A stretch of DNA of 39,748 bases from an uncultured Bacillota bacterium (GTDB taxonomy: Bacteria; Bacillota; Clostridia; Christensenellales; UBA1242), in the NCBI GenBank assembly GCA_937889705.1, contig CALBYO010000129.1:1-39748 (forward strand), in the 5' to 3' direction. Of this stretch, positions 14,830 through 23,667 are shown piece after piece. The notes under the pieces are model-generated. The model was not told the DNA's origin. It saw nothing but the letters and a program-made list of their open reading frames with translations, and made no database searches. The translations under genes and the position numbers were made by a program. Within the stretch, counting starts at the first letter, position 1; each line of letters opens with the position of its first letter.

Positions 14830-16239
14830 ATGAAAAAATTTATTAGTATTGCATTAGTTTTTTGTTTGGCTATGACAGCATTTTTATTCGTTGGCTGTGC
14901 AAAGAGTCCAAACACTAACATTAAACTAGACGGCGGTCCAGAACTCAATGAACTTGTAACTGGCAACGGCTCATTCCAAGTTAGAAAAGGCGACTATGTT
15001 TATTTCGCAAGTGGCTATGTTTCAAAATCTGATTTGGGAACAGGCGGACTTACAAACGAACTCGGAGAAGTTACAAATGGTGCTTTGTATCGTGCAAAAG
15101 TTGAACTTAAAAAGACTTTGATTGAAGAAGACAATAATAACGATGACGAAGAAAGCGAACCAAAATATCAAGAAGAATACGTCCTTACAGACGTTCAGTT
15201 GTTATGCTCAAAACTTGTAGGTTTTGAAAACTCAGGCATCTACATTTTTGGTAACAAAATTTATTTTGGTACACCATCAACAATCAAAAATAGCGAAGGA
15301 ACAGTTATGTATAGTTTGCTAACTTTCTATTCAGTTGATTTGAATGGTGAAAACTTGACAGAAGTTTATCAAACACAAGCATTTGCAAGCGGCAAATATT
15401 CTTTCATTTCTATCAACGGCAATTTATATCTCATGATTTTTGATGGCTCACAAATTTTGAGAGTTGATATGAACGGTAATAGCAAAGTTTTGGCAACTGA
15501 TGTTGTATCAGCCGTTTTACCAAAGAGCGAAGTTGTTGCAGATAATTCATACAGTGCAACAGAAAATGAAAAATATGTTTACTATACAACAAAAAATAGT
15601 GAAAATACCGAAACAATTGATTACGGCAATGTTTTAAACAAAGTAAATATTGTTTCAGGCGAAAAAACTGAGTTGTTTAAACAAAGATATATAACAATCA
15701 CTTTAAGCAAATTTGAAAACGATAAACTCTATTATAAGAGAAATGTAATGCTTTCTGAAATGTCACCATCAAGTGAAACATATTTATTCACAAACGATTT
15801 CTCAAAAACAACTTTTGCAGAAAGTGAAAAACAAATAACAAATCAATCTGCAATTACAAACATGGTTGAATACAAATACGAAGCGGAAGAACTTGACGGT
15901 TACACTTATGTAAACGGCGGAAAATTGTATTATCGTTCAAGCGATGGTTTGACAGTTAAAACTTTGTCAACAAGCGCATCATCTGTTTTATTCGTTCAAG
16001 GAAAATATGTTTATTATGTAAGTTCATCAGCAATTTATAGAGTTGATGTGACAAAAGATAATCCAAGTGGACAAAAATTGTCAGATTCTAACACAATTAA
16101 CACATCTTATATAACAATCGATAGCAATTTCGTTTATTTCTATGTTAAAGATTCAAAAACAAGTGTTTATGAAACATACTATGTTGATTTAATCAATTTC
16201 GTAAGCGGTACAACTAAGCCAGTTAAAATTGTTGGATAA
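14830..16239 (+). CDS. Lipoprotein with beta-propeller-like repeats (DUF5050-like)
   Basis: Signal peptide with lipobox FVGC; Cys23 is the likely lipidated residue, so the protein would sit on the outer face of the membrane. The rest has recurring blade-like motifs such as GDYVYFASG, NGNLYLM, ENEKYVYYTT, NDKLYYKRN, GGKLYYRS, QGKYVYYVS and DSNFVYFYV, typical of DUF5050-type propellers of clostridia. Acidic loop EEDNNNDDEESE at about 98-110. ATG at 14830 has TAGGAG upstream. It ends 11 bases before leuS. Ligand unknown; such domains often mediate protein or carbohydrate contacts. Confidence 0.8.
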   Translation: MKKFISIALVFCLAMTAFLFVGCAKSPNTNIKLDGGPELNELVTGNGSFQVRKGDYVYFASGYVSKSDLGTGGLTNELGEVTNGALYRAKVELKKTLIEEDNNNDDEESEPKYQEEYVLTDVQLLCSKLVGFENSGIYIFGNKIYFGTPSTIKNSEGTVMYSLLTFYSVDLNGENLTEVYQTQAFASGKYSFISINGNLYLMIFDGSQILRVDMNGNSKVLATDVVSAVLPKSEVVADNSYSATENEKYVYYTTKNSENTETIDYGNVLNKVNIVSGEKTELFKQRYITITLSKFENDKLYYKRNVMLSEMSPSSETYLFTNDFSKTTFAESEKQITNQSAITNMVEYKYEAEELDGYTYVNGGKLYYRSSDGLTVKTLSTSASSVLFVQGKYVYYVSSSAIYRVDVTKDNPSGQKLSDSNTINTSYITIDSNFVYFYVKDSKTSVYETYYVDLINFVSGTTKPVKIVG

Positions 16240-16250
16240 AAGGATAAAAT

Positions 16251-18665
16251 ATGGCCGAAGAATATAATTTTAAAGAGATTGAAAAGAAATGGCAAGATAA
16301 ATGGGAAAACGATGAAAGATTAAAAGCCGTTGATTTTCACCCAACAAAGCCAAAATATTATATGCTTTACGAGTTTCCAAACACAAGCGGCAGTCTGCAC
16401 ATGGGACACCTAAAAGGAACAGTTCCAGCAGATGCACTTGCTAGATTTAAAAGATTTAAAGGCTATAATGTTTTATTTCCAATCGGTGGAGATTCTTTTG
16501 GTTTGCCAGCAGAAAACGCTGCTATCAAATACGGTATTAATCCTAAACAATTTGTTAAAGACGGCATGAAAAACATCTTGGACGGCTTTAAAAAATTGGG
16601 GCTTTCTTTTGATTGGTCAAGGACATTTTGCACCAGCGATCCAGAATATTACAAATGGACGCAATGGATATTCTTGCAACTCTTAAAAAACGGCAAAGCG
16701 TATAAAGAAAAGGGCACAGTAAACTTTTGTCCAAAATGCCAAACAGTTCTTTCAAACGAAGATAGTCAAGGCGGAATTTGCGATAGATGCGGCAGCGAAG
16801 TCGTTCAAGTTAATCGTGATGTTTGGTTCTTGAAAATGAAAGAGTATTCTGAAAAACTTCTCGAAAATGTTGATAGAATACAAATGTCAGATTATTTGAA
16901 AGAAGCACAAAGGAATTGGATAGGAAAAAGTGAAGGGATTCAACTAAAACTTGATTTGGTTGATGACAATAACAAAAAGATTGGGGATATAGAAATTTAT
17001 ACAACATGTATTGAAACGGTTTATGGCATTACTTTTGTTGTGCTTGCACCAGAAAATCAACTTGTTGATAAACTTAAAGATAAAATTAAAAACTTTGACG
17101 ATGTTGTCAAATATCAACAGCAGACAGCATTAAGAAGTGAATTTGATAGAATTAGTCAAGTTAAAGATAAAACTGGCTGCAAATTGGAAGGTGTTTTTGC
17201 AATCAATCCAATAACAAAAGCAAAAGTCCAAGTTTATCTTGCAGATTTTGTTTTGAACAATTACGGCACAGGTGCTGTTATGGCTGTTCCATGCCACGAC
17301 CAAAGAGATTACGAATTTGCACAGAATTTTAATATTCCAATGATACAAGTCATCGAAGGTGATGTGTCAACAAAAGCCGTTGAAAAAGCGGAATATTTGG
17401 AAAAAAATTCAAAACTTATGAATTCTGCCGAATTTTCTGGAATGCCGGTTAAAGAAGCAAAGAAGAAAATTGCAGAAATGGTTGTTGAAAAAGGTTATGG
17501 CAAAAAACAAGTCAACTATAAAATGCAAGACTGGCCATTTAACAGACAAAGATATTGGGGAGAACCATTCCCTGTTGTTTTCTGTGAACATTGCGGCATA
17601 GTTCCATTAGACGAAAAAGATTTGCCGCTCACACTTCCAGAAACAAACGATTATATGCCAAATGCAAAAGGTGATTCACCACTTTCAAAGATTGAAAGTT
17701 TTGTAAATTGCAAATGTCCAAAGTGCGGAGCACCTGCAAAGAGAGAAACAGATACAATGCCAAACTGGGCGGGTTCAAGTTGGTATTGGCTTAGATATGT
17801 AGATCCACACAACGATAAAGCGCTTGCAGATTATGACAAATTAAAATACTGGGGCAGTGTAGATTGCTACACTGGTGGAACAGAACATATAACGCGACAT
17901 GTTTTGTATGCTTTCTTCTGGCAAAATTTCCTTTACGAAATTGGTGCAGTTCCAACAAGAGATCCATTCATTAGAAAAATGGGAAGCGGTTTGATTTTGG
18001 ACGACGAAGGCAAAAAAATGAGCAAAAGTTCCAAAAACGGTGTTTCACCACTTGCAGTTATTGAACAGTATGGCGCAGATGTTGCGAGAATGCATGTTCA
18101 TTTCCTTGCTGGTTACGAAGATAATTGTATGTGGACATTCAAGGGCATTGAAGGTATTGTAAATTTCCTTGATAAAGTTTGGAAATTGCAAGACATTATC
18201 AAAGGCGAAGAAGTTTCAAAAGAGCACGAAGTTGAACTCAATGCTTTAATCAAAAAACTTGAAGAAGATTATGAAAATCTTAAACTTAACACTGCAATAT
18301 CTGCTTGCATGATATTCATGAAAAAAATCAAAGCAGACGGGTATATAACAAAAGAAGAATTAAGACAATATTTAATTGTGTTAAACCCACTTGCTCCACA
18401 TTTAACAAGCGAGTTATTTGAGAAAGTGTTTAACAAAGACATTCTTGACGAGTCATGGCCAAAATATGATGAAAATAAAACTCAAAAGCAAGAAATCAAT
18501 TTGCCAATTCAAGTAAATGGGAAAATGAAAGGCACAATCGAAATTTCAGTTGGCACTTCCCAAGAAGAAATTGAAAATATGGTTTATTCAACTGGTAAGG
18601 TTGATAAGTCACAGGTTAAAAAAATAATTTATATTCCTAATAGAATTATAAACTTTATAGTTTAA
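16251..18665 (+). CDS. leuS: Leucine--tRNA ligase
   Basis: Class I synthetase, 804 aa, normal for the bacterial form. HIGH-type motif HMGH is at residues 50-53, zinc cysteines at FCPKCQ and CDRCG around 160-185, the CP1 editing domain with GTGAVMAVPCHDQRD (including the editing Asp), a second cysteine module (CEHCG, CPKCG), TMPNWAGSSWYW, and KMSKS at 589-593. The C-terminal domain carries VNGKMKG. ATG at 16251 has AAAGG upstream. No T-box lies before it; it is 11 bases after the lipoprotein gene, an odd partner, so expression may depend on that upstream transcript. Confidence 0.97.
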   Translation: MAEEYNFKEIEKKWQDKWENDERLKAVDFHPTKPKYYMLYEFPNTSGSLHMGHLKGTVPADALARFKRFKGYNVLFPIGGDSFGLPAENAAIKYGINPKQFVKDGMKNILDGFKKLGLSFDWSRTFCTSDPEYYKWTQWIFLQLLKNGKAYKEKGTVNFCPKCQTVLSNEDSQGGICDRCGSEVVQVNRDVWFLKMKEYSEKLLENVDRIQMSDYLKEAQRNWIGKSEGIQLKLDLVDDNNKKIGDIEIYTTCIETVYGITFVVLAPENQLVDKLKDKIKNFDDVVKYQQQTALRSEFDRISQVKDKTGCKLEGVFAINPITKAKVQVYLADFVLNNYGTGAVMAVPCHDQRDYEFAQNFNIPMIQVIEGDVSTKAVEKAEYLEKNSKLMNSAEFSGMPVKEAKKKIAEMVVEKGYGKKQVNYKMQDWPFNRQRYWGEPFPVVFCEHCGIVPLDEKDLPLTLPETNDYMPNAKGDSPLSKIESFVNCKCPKCGAPAKRETDTMPNWAGSSWYWLRYVDPHNDKALADYDKLKYWGSVDCYTGGTEHITRHVLYAFFWQNFLYEIGAVPTRDPFIRKMGSGLILDDEGKKMSKSSKNGVSPLAVIEQYGADVARMHVHFLAGYEDNCMWTFKGIEGIVNFLDKVWKLQDIIKGEEVSKEHEVELNALIKKLEEDYENLKLNTAISACMIFMKKIKADGYITKEELRQYLIVLNPLAPHLTSELFEKVFNKDILDESWPKYDENKTQKQEINLPIQVNGKMKGTIEISVGTSQEEIENMVYSTGKVDKSQVKKIIYIPNRIINFIV

Positions 18666-18668
18666 TAA

Positions 18669-18697
18669 AAAAAATCACGATTTTCGTGATTTTTTTA
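18669..18697. terminator. Bidirectional terminator after leuS
   Basis: AAAAAATCACG (18669-18679) with CGTGATTTTTT (18685-18695), between convergent genes. Confidence 0.87.
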
Positions 18698-18712
18698 TGG
18701 TTTAAAGAAGGA

Positions 18713-19321
18713 TTATTTGTTTTGCAATGCAAGATAGTCGTTTGGATTAATTTGATTGTTGTCTTTTAAAAGTTCAAAATGTAAGTGTGCACCAGACTTA
18801 AATTCTTCGCCAGCACTGTTTGATACTGAGCCTAACTTTTGACCCTTTTTAACTTTGTCACCAACTTTTACGGCAACTTTGCTGTCGAGTGAAGAATACT
18901 TGCTTGTGAATTGGTCGTTGTGTTTAATAACAATGACAGTGCCTTCAATATTGTTTGTGTAAAGTTGAACAATTTCGCCGGCTTCTGCTGCTAAAACATC
19001 AGTTGAACTTTCACTTCTTAAATCAACGCCTTTGTGAGTTTCATACCAGCCCATTGTTTCGTTGTACAAGAATTCTTCTCTGGAATAGTCATGTAGAACT
19101 TGACAATCAGCAAGTGGCAAAGTGAAATTCAAAGCATTTCCGCCAACTTCCATTGGATCTTTATTTTCAACATTTAAGTCCGTGCTTGTTGGTCTGCCTG
19201 TTAAAACAACTGAAAGTGTAACAACAAGAACGATAACAGCAACTGCGATAAAGTATCCGTATTTCTTTAAAAAGTTTTTAAAACCCTCTCCTCTTTTTTT
19301 GATTTTGATTTGATTACCCAT
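18713..19321 (-). CDS. SpoIIQ-like membrane-anchored M23 (LytM) protein
   Basis: Short basic cytoplasmic start, one membrane helix (about 23-41), then an M23 domain with HKGVD (His96, Asp100) and GAHLHFEL (His179, His181), so all zinc ligands are present. Size (202 aa) and topology fit SpoIIQ, the forespore protein that with SpoIIIAH links the two cells during engulfment; clostridial SpoIIQ keeps the zinc residues. A general cell-wall hydrolase is the alternative. The start is ATG at 19321 because AGGAGG lies 6 bases before it; the in-frame TTG at 19339 would place that ribosome site inside the gene. Probably the last gene of an operon beginning at 21080. Confidence 0.8.
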   Translation of the reverse strand: MGNQIKIKKRGEGFKNFLKKYGYFIAVAVIVLVVTLSVVLTGRPTSTDLNVENKDPMEVGGNALNFTLPLADCQVLHDYSREEFLYNETMGWYETHKGVDLRSESSTDVLAAEAGEIVQLYTNNIEGTVIVIKHNDQFTSKYSSLDSKVAVKVGDKVKKGQKLGSVSNSAGEEFKSGAHLHFELLKDNNQINPNDYLALQNK

Positions 19322-19382
19322 CTTTAACCTCCTGCGCAAATTATTGACATATATTTTTTCATTTATACATTCAATTTTTAAA

Positions 19383-19856
19383 TTAATAACTTCCGAGCAG
19401 AAGCGGCAATCCTACCTTATTTTCAAAAGAAGAAACAAGAATTTGAACATTAACTTTTTTGCCATCTATGATCACAAATTTATTAAATTTATTTGTGCAA
19501 GCGTAAATAATTGTTTTTTCTTGATTATTTATCATAATTTTTTGTTTTTTCACTATTTTAGCGTTTAAAATTTCCAAAATATTTTCGAGTTTAAGATTTG
19601 TTGTAAATTCAAATCCATTAAAATTTGTTTCTGCAATAAATTTTGCTGCGTTATCTTTGGTTGGGGCGATATATATTCCAATTCCATTTTTATATGTTTT
19701 TTCATTTTCAAAATCTATATTAGAAGAATAATATATCTTAATATTACTTGCTTCTAACTTACTTAAATCAATATCGTTGGAATAACATAAAGATGTAAGC
19801 GAAATTAAAAGAGTTGAAAATAAAAAAGCAATAAATCTTAAAACATTTGAATTCAT
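19383..19856 (-). CDS. Small exported protein, possibly YwmB-like
   Basis: An N-terminal signal peptide (hydrophobic to about residue 22, then SLCYSND) is followed by a mixed alpha/beta domain with repeated asparagine and isoleucine. The C-terminal part KKVNVQILVSS...GLPLLLGSY recalls the ending of YwmB/DUF1779 proteins, which lie near spoIID/spoIIQ in some spore formers; this is a memory-based weak match. ATG at 19856 gives 157 aa; a GTG at 19874 would add six residues. Neither has a clear Shine-Dalgarno. It lies 24-42 bases after the upstream dehydrogenase-like gene and 61 bases before the SpoIIQ-like gene on the same strand. Confidence 0.6.
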   Translation of the reverse strand: MNSNVLRFIAFLFSTLLISLTSLCYSNDIDLSKLEASNIKIYYSSNIDFENEKTYKNGIGIYIAPTKDNAAKFIAETNFNGFEFTTNLKLENILEILNAKIVKKQKIMINNQEKTIIYACTNKFNKFVIIDGKKVNVQILVSSFENKVGLPLLLGSY

Positions 19857-19898
19857 GTTAAGAGTTATTGCCACTTTTGATAAAATTTATACAATAAT

Positions 19899-21080
19899 TT
19901 AGGCGAAATTTAAGTATCCTAGTCGCATCATTGCATTGAGTTGAAAGCAATTTGACGAGAGTGCGACATAGGAGATGTTTTCATAAAAGTTATTTTCGTT
20001 TATTGTTCTGACTTCTTTTTGTGAATATAAATTCATCATTCTTTTTGAAATTTTTGATATTTTATTTTTTATTAAAAGTATGCTTGCATTGAGTTTCGGT
20101 CTGATACATTTTGCTTTAAAGAAAAATTGATTTGTTGTTAAGTTTTGATAATTTTGAATAAAATCTTCAAAAAAAGTGCAATTTTTGCCATTTTTTTGCA
20201 ATATTTTAATCAAATATTCGTAATTTGGCGTGTTTTTATAATACAGATTATTGCTTGTCCAAAAGTGCTCGTAGATTGTTAGAAGTGCATTTGAAGCGAT
20301 TAACGCACGCCTTCCGAAGTTTGAATTTAAGTTATCGCTTTGTGGCAAGGTGGCAATTTCAATCATAGCCAAATCGCAAGAGAGTTCGTCTGCGATTGTA
20401 AAAAGTTCAATTAGATTGTCCATCAAATTTAAAATGGCAACTTCTTTTTTCAAACTTAGCCAGTTGATTAAACCTTCTGTTTTATTGATAACTTTTTTTA
20501 GCGCGTTTATGGCATAAGTGTTGTCATTTGAGAAAAGCAAATTTTTAACTTGCTCAGAAAATATTGTTTCTAAGAATGAGAATATAAAACAACAAGTTGA
20601 AAAAACAAAATTATCCGGACTTGATTTTATGATGTTTTCGTCAATAAAAACTTTTTTTGGATAGTCTAGCAATACTTTTTCAGTTGTTAGTGAATTTGTT
20701 TTATAAGCATAGTTTGTGAAATAACCAAAGTGAGATATTGTTGATGGCACAACAACATAGTCTACGCCCAAACTTTTTGCTACAAGTTTTGACAGGTCGG
20801 TCACTTTTCCTGCGCCAAAAGAAATTATCAAATCGCAGTTTTGTGCTTTGCTTGCCGAGCGAATTATGTTCTCATGGTCTTCAAGTTCTGGGTTAAATTC
20901 TTGAACAAAAAAGTCTATGTTTTTATCATTTAAAAAACACATTAAAGCGGGAAGATACAACTTTTTTGGCGTTTTTGATGTAAAAATCGCTATTTTTTTG
21001 TAATTTTCGGCAAATTCTGCTAAATCTTCAAAAACTCCTTTCTTAAAAACTATCTTTTCTATTGGGTTGAATGAACTCAT
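19899..21080 (-). CDS. Divergent glycerol-1-phosphate dehydrogenase-like protein (AraM/EgsA family)
   Basis: The N-terminal Rossmann half is recognisable: ISFGAGKVTDLSKLVAKSLG (87-106) and VVVPSTISHFGYFTNYAYK (109-127) align in pattern with the NAD-binding motifs of sn-glycerol-1-phosphate dehydrogenases. The second half is poor: the metal-binding Asp segment expected after PKKVFIDENII (normally a GxGD-type motif) reads FSTCCFIFSFLE, and the later histidine motif is reduced to YEHFW. The enzyme may be inactive or use another reaction. At 393 aa the length is normal. ATG at 21080 has AAGGAG 8 bases upstream, so it is an expressed-looking gene. It heads the operon leading to the SpoIIQ-like gene. 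Confidence 0.65.
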   Translation of the reverse strand: MSSFNPIEKIVFKKGVFEDLAEFAENYKKIAIFTSKTPKKLYLPALMCFLNDKNIDFFVQEFNPELEDHENIIRSASKAQNCDLIISFGAGKVTDLSKLVAKSLGVDYVVVPSTISHFGYFTNYAYKTNSLTTEKVLLDYPKKVFIDENIIKSSPDNFVFSTCCFIFSFLETIFSEQVKNLLFSNDNTYAINALKKVINKTEGLINWLSLKKEVAILNLMDNLIELFTIADELSCDLAMIEIATLPQSDNLNSNFGRRALIASNALLTIYEHFWTSNNLYYKNTPNYEYLIKILQKNGKNCTFFEDFIQNYQNLTTNQFFFKAKCIRPKLNASILLIKNKISKISKRMMNLYSQKEVRTINENNFYENISYVALSSNCFQLNAMMRLGYLNFA

Positions 21081-21153
21081 ATTTTGTGCTCCTTAATAGC
21101 GAGTTTACTATTCTTTCAATGTCTAAAAATAGAATAATTTGTGAAATAGTTTG

Positions 21154-21168
21154 TTTTCTAATAGAAAA
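21154..21168. promoter_or_regulatory. 15-bp palindrome before recD2
   Basis: TTTTCTA-A-TAGAAAA is a perfect inverted repeat in the divergent region between the dehydrogenase-like gene and recD2, 19 bases before the likely recD2 ATG. It could be an operator or a small hairpin over the ribosome entry region. Confidence 0.35.
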
Positions 21169-21186
21169 TGGTTTAAACTCTTTGTG

Positions 21187-23433
21187 ATGGAACTTGAAGG
21201 CATTGTTGACGAAATAATTTTTAGAAATGACGATAACGGCTATACCGTTTTTCTTTTTGATTGTTCCGATAAAGGTCATGTTGCTGTTGGTAGTTTTTTG
21301 AGTATCAATGTTGGCGAAAACCTTAAACTGGTTGGCGATTTCAAACATAATGGTAAGTATGGAATGCAATTTCAAGTTGACAGTTATGAAAGTATTGCGC
21401 CAAAAACTCGAAACGGCATAATAAGATATTTGTCAAGCGGACTTATTAAAGGCGTTGGTCCTGTGACTGCCGAAGCGATTGTAAAAAAGTTTAAAGAAAA
21501 CACTCTTGAAGTTATTGAGTTTAATCCTGAAAAGTTGGTTGAAGTTCGCGGCATCTCTAAAAAGAAAGCCGAACTTATTTCAGGGTCGCTGGTTGAAGTT
21601 AGGGATATGCAAAATGCGATGGTATTTTTGCAAGGCTATAATATTTCAACAACTATTGCTTTAAAAATCTATGAGATATACAAAAACAGCACAATAGAAG
21701 TTGTGAAAACAAATCCATATAGATTGGTTGAAGAAGTTAACGGAATTGGTTTTGCAAAGGCAGATAAGATTGCGCAAAGCATGGGAATTGCGGTTGATAG
21801 TCCGTTTAGAATTAGGGCGGGCATTTTGCATATTTTAAACGAAGCGAGCGATAAAAATGGTCACACATATATGTTAAAACCGCAACTTGTTGAAGGGGTT
21901 AACAAACTTTTGGCGCTAGAAAATGTTGATGTTTCAAAAATATTTGAAGATATTTTTGATGTGCTTCAAAAAGAAAACTTGGTTAAGGTATTTTGGGAAG
22001 ATAAGCACGAGATAATCATGCTGACAAAAATGTATAATGCTGAAAAATATGTGGCTTCAAAACTTGCTATTTTGAATAATTCTAACATTGAAACAGACTT
22101 AAACTTGGACGATGAAATAACATTTTTTGAAAGTCAAAAGCACTTAAAATTGCACCAAGACCAGAAAAATGCAATAAAAATGGCAATAAACAGTGGCGTG
22201 AGCGTTATCACTGGTGGCCCAGGCACGGGTAAAACAACGATAGTGTCATGCGCTCTTGAAATTTTTAAGATGTTGAATAAAAACATTTTGCTTTTAGCGC
22301 CAACAGGTCGTGCAGCGAAAAGGCTTTCTGAAAGCACGGGCGAAGAAGCAAAGACAATACATCGCGCACTTGAAATTGATTTCCGCTCAAAACTGGGCTT
22401 ATTTGTTTACAACGAGAAAAATCCTTTGCCATACGATGTTATCATTGTTGACGAAGTTTCAATGGTTGATGTTGTATTAATGAATAGTTTGCTAAAAGCG
22501 ATTTCAAAAGGGTCAAAACTGATTTTGGTTGGAGATAAAGATCAATTACCTAGCGTTGGCGCGGGAAATGTGTTGGCGGATATTTTAAGCAGTCAAACAA
22601 TAAATGTGACACAACTCACGCAAATTTACAGGCAAGAAAATGATAGTTTGATTATTTCAAACGCTCACATGATAAATGAAGGAGTTATGCCTGTTTTAGA
22701 CAATAAAAGTTCAGACTTTTTCTTTGATTCCAAGGAAGAAAGGGCAGACATTTTTAATAGTATTGTATCGCTTGTGACGCAAAGAATACCATCATTTTTC
22801 AAGATTGATAAATCTAAAATACAGGTTCTTGCACCATTGAAAGCGGGTGAGTGCGGAATTGAAAATATAAATGTAAGTTTGCAAGAAAAAATTAATCCGC
22901 CACTTCCAACAAAAAATGAAATTAAAGTTGGGCAAACAATTTTCCGTGAAGGCGACAAAATTATGCAGACGGCAAATAACTATAATTTGGAGTGGAAAAA
23001 GAGATACGAACGCGAAAATTATTTTGAAGATGGTGCTGGTGTGTTTAATGGAGATATAGGATACATTCACAAAATAATTCCGCAGACTTATGAAATGATT
23101 GTTTGGTTTGAAGATGGCAGAGAAGTCGTGTATCCACGCAGTGAACTTTCGCAACTTTCTCTTGCTTATGCTATTACAATTCACAAAAGCCAAGGCTCGG
23201 AGTTTGACGCTGTTGTAATTCCTGTTACAAGCGGACCAAGTTTGATTTTTACAAGAAATTTAATTTATACGGCTGTTACAAGAGCAAAAAAATTGGTCGT
23301 TTTAGTTGGCTCAAAGTCCGCTTTAAAAAGAATGATATCAAACACATACATGGCTAAAAGGTTTACGCTTTTAGAAAAATTTTTAATTGAAGAAAATAAA
23401 AAATATAAATTATTATTTTCGGAAAATAATTAA
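21187..23433 (+). CDS. recD2: RecD2-type ATP-dependent DNA helicase
   Basis: SF1B 5'-3' helicase, the stand-alone RecD of bacteria without RecBC, involved in replication-fork and repair work. The N-terminal OB-like region starts MELEGIVDEIIFRNDDNGYT, followed by helix-hairpin-helix repeats (YLSSGLIKGVGPVTAEAI, VEEVNGIGFAKADKIA). Walker A GGPGTGKT is at 343-350 and Walker B IIVDEVSM at 419-426, and the C-terminal UvrD-like TIHKSQGSEFD with YTAVTRAKK follows. ATG at 21187 (748 aa) matches the usual family start; a TTG at 21151 would add 12 residues. No Shine-Dalgarno is evident, which is unusual here. Confidence 0.94.
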   Translation: MELEGIVDEIIFRNDDNGYTVFLFDCSDKGHVAVGSFLSINVGENLKLVGDFKHNGKYGMQFQVDSYESIAPKTRNGIIRYLSSGLIKGVGPVTAEAIVKKFKENTLEVIEFNPEKLVEVRGISKKKAELISGSLVEVRDMQNAMVFLQGYNISTTIALKIYEIYKNSTIEVVKTNPYRLVEEVNGIGFAKADKIAQSMGIAVDSPFRIRAGILHILNEASDKNGHTYMLKPQLVEGVNKLLALENVDVSKIFEDIFDVLQKENLVKVFWEDKHEIIMLTKMYNAEKYVASKLAILNNSNIETDLNLDDEITFFESQKHLKLHQDQKNAIKMAINSGVSVITGGPGTGKTTIVSCALEIFKMLNKNILLLAPTGRAAKRLSESTGEEAKTIHRALEIDFRSKLGLFVYNEKNPLPYDVIIVDEVSMVDVVLMNSLLKAISKGSKLILVGDKDQLPSVGAGNVLADILSSQTINVTQLTQIYRQENDSLIISNAHMINEGVMPVLDNKSSDFFFDSKEERADIFNSIVSLVTQRIPSFFKIDKSKIQVLAPLKAGECGIENINVSLQEKINPPLPTKNEIKVGQTIFREGDKIMQTANNYNLEWKKRYERENYFEDGAGVFNGDIGYIHKIIPQTYEMIVWFEDGREVVYPRSELSQLSLAYAITIHKSQGSEFDAVVIPVTSGPSLIFTRNLIYTAVTRAKKLVVLVGSKSALKRMISNTYMAKRFTLLEKFLIEENKKYKLLFSENN

Positions 23434-23450
23434 AAAATTAAAAAATCAAT

Positions 23451-23498
23451 AAAAAATAGCATTTTTAATTAATTTTTATTTAATTTTGCTATTTTTTT
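23451..23498 (+). terminator. AT-rich terminator after recD2
   Basis: AAAAAATAGCA (23451-23461) pairs with TGCTATTTTTTT (23488 onward) around a long AT-rich loop of about 26 bases. The rest of 23434-23577 is extremely AT-rich with no gene. Confidence 0.6.
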
Positions 23499-23577
23499 AT
23501 TATTTTAATTAATTTTTTCAGGATTTATTGCAATTTATTTAATAATTAATTTTGCTAAAAATTAACCTTAAATTTGT

Positions 23578-23606
23578 TTGACTAAAATATTATATAATTA
23601 TATAAT
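23578..23606 (+). promoter_or_regulatory. Promoter of the giant surface-protein gene
   Basis: TTGACT (23578-23583), 17-base spacer, TATAAT (23601-23606). A second TATAAT at 23593 is badly spaced. The TTG at 23578 is in frame with the gene but belongs to this -35 box and is not a start codon. Confidence 0.8.
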
Positions 23607-23667
23607 TATTTTAAATAATTTGCGGATAATAATTTTATTCTCAAAAAAATATACAAATGGGGGCAAT

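Noticed and set aside
19322..19339. TTG start extending the SpoIIQ-like protein by six residues
   Set aside because: It would place the perfect AGGAGG ribosome site inside the coding sequence.
23578..23667. Upstream TTG start of the giant protein adding 30 residues
   Set aside because: The TTG is part of the -35 box and the added segment covers the promoter; ATG 23668 has a ribosome site and leads directly into the anchor helix.
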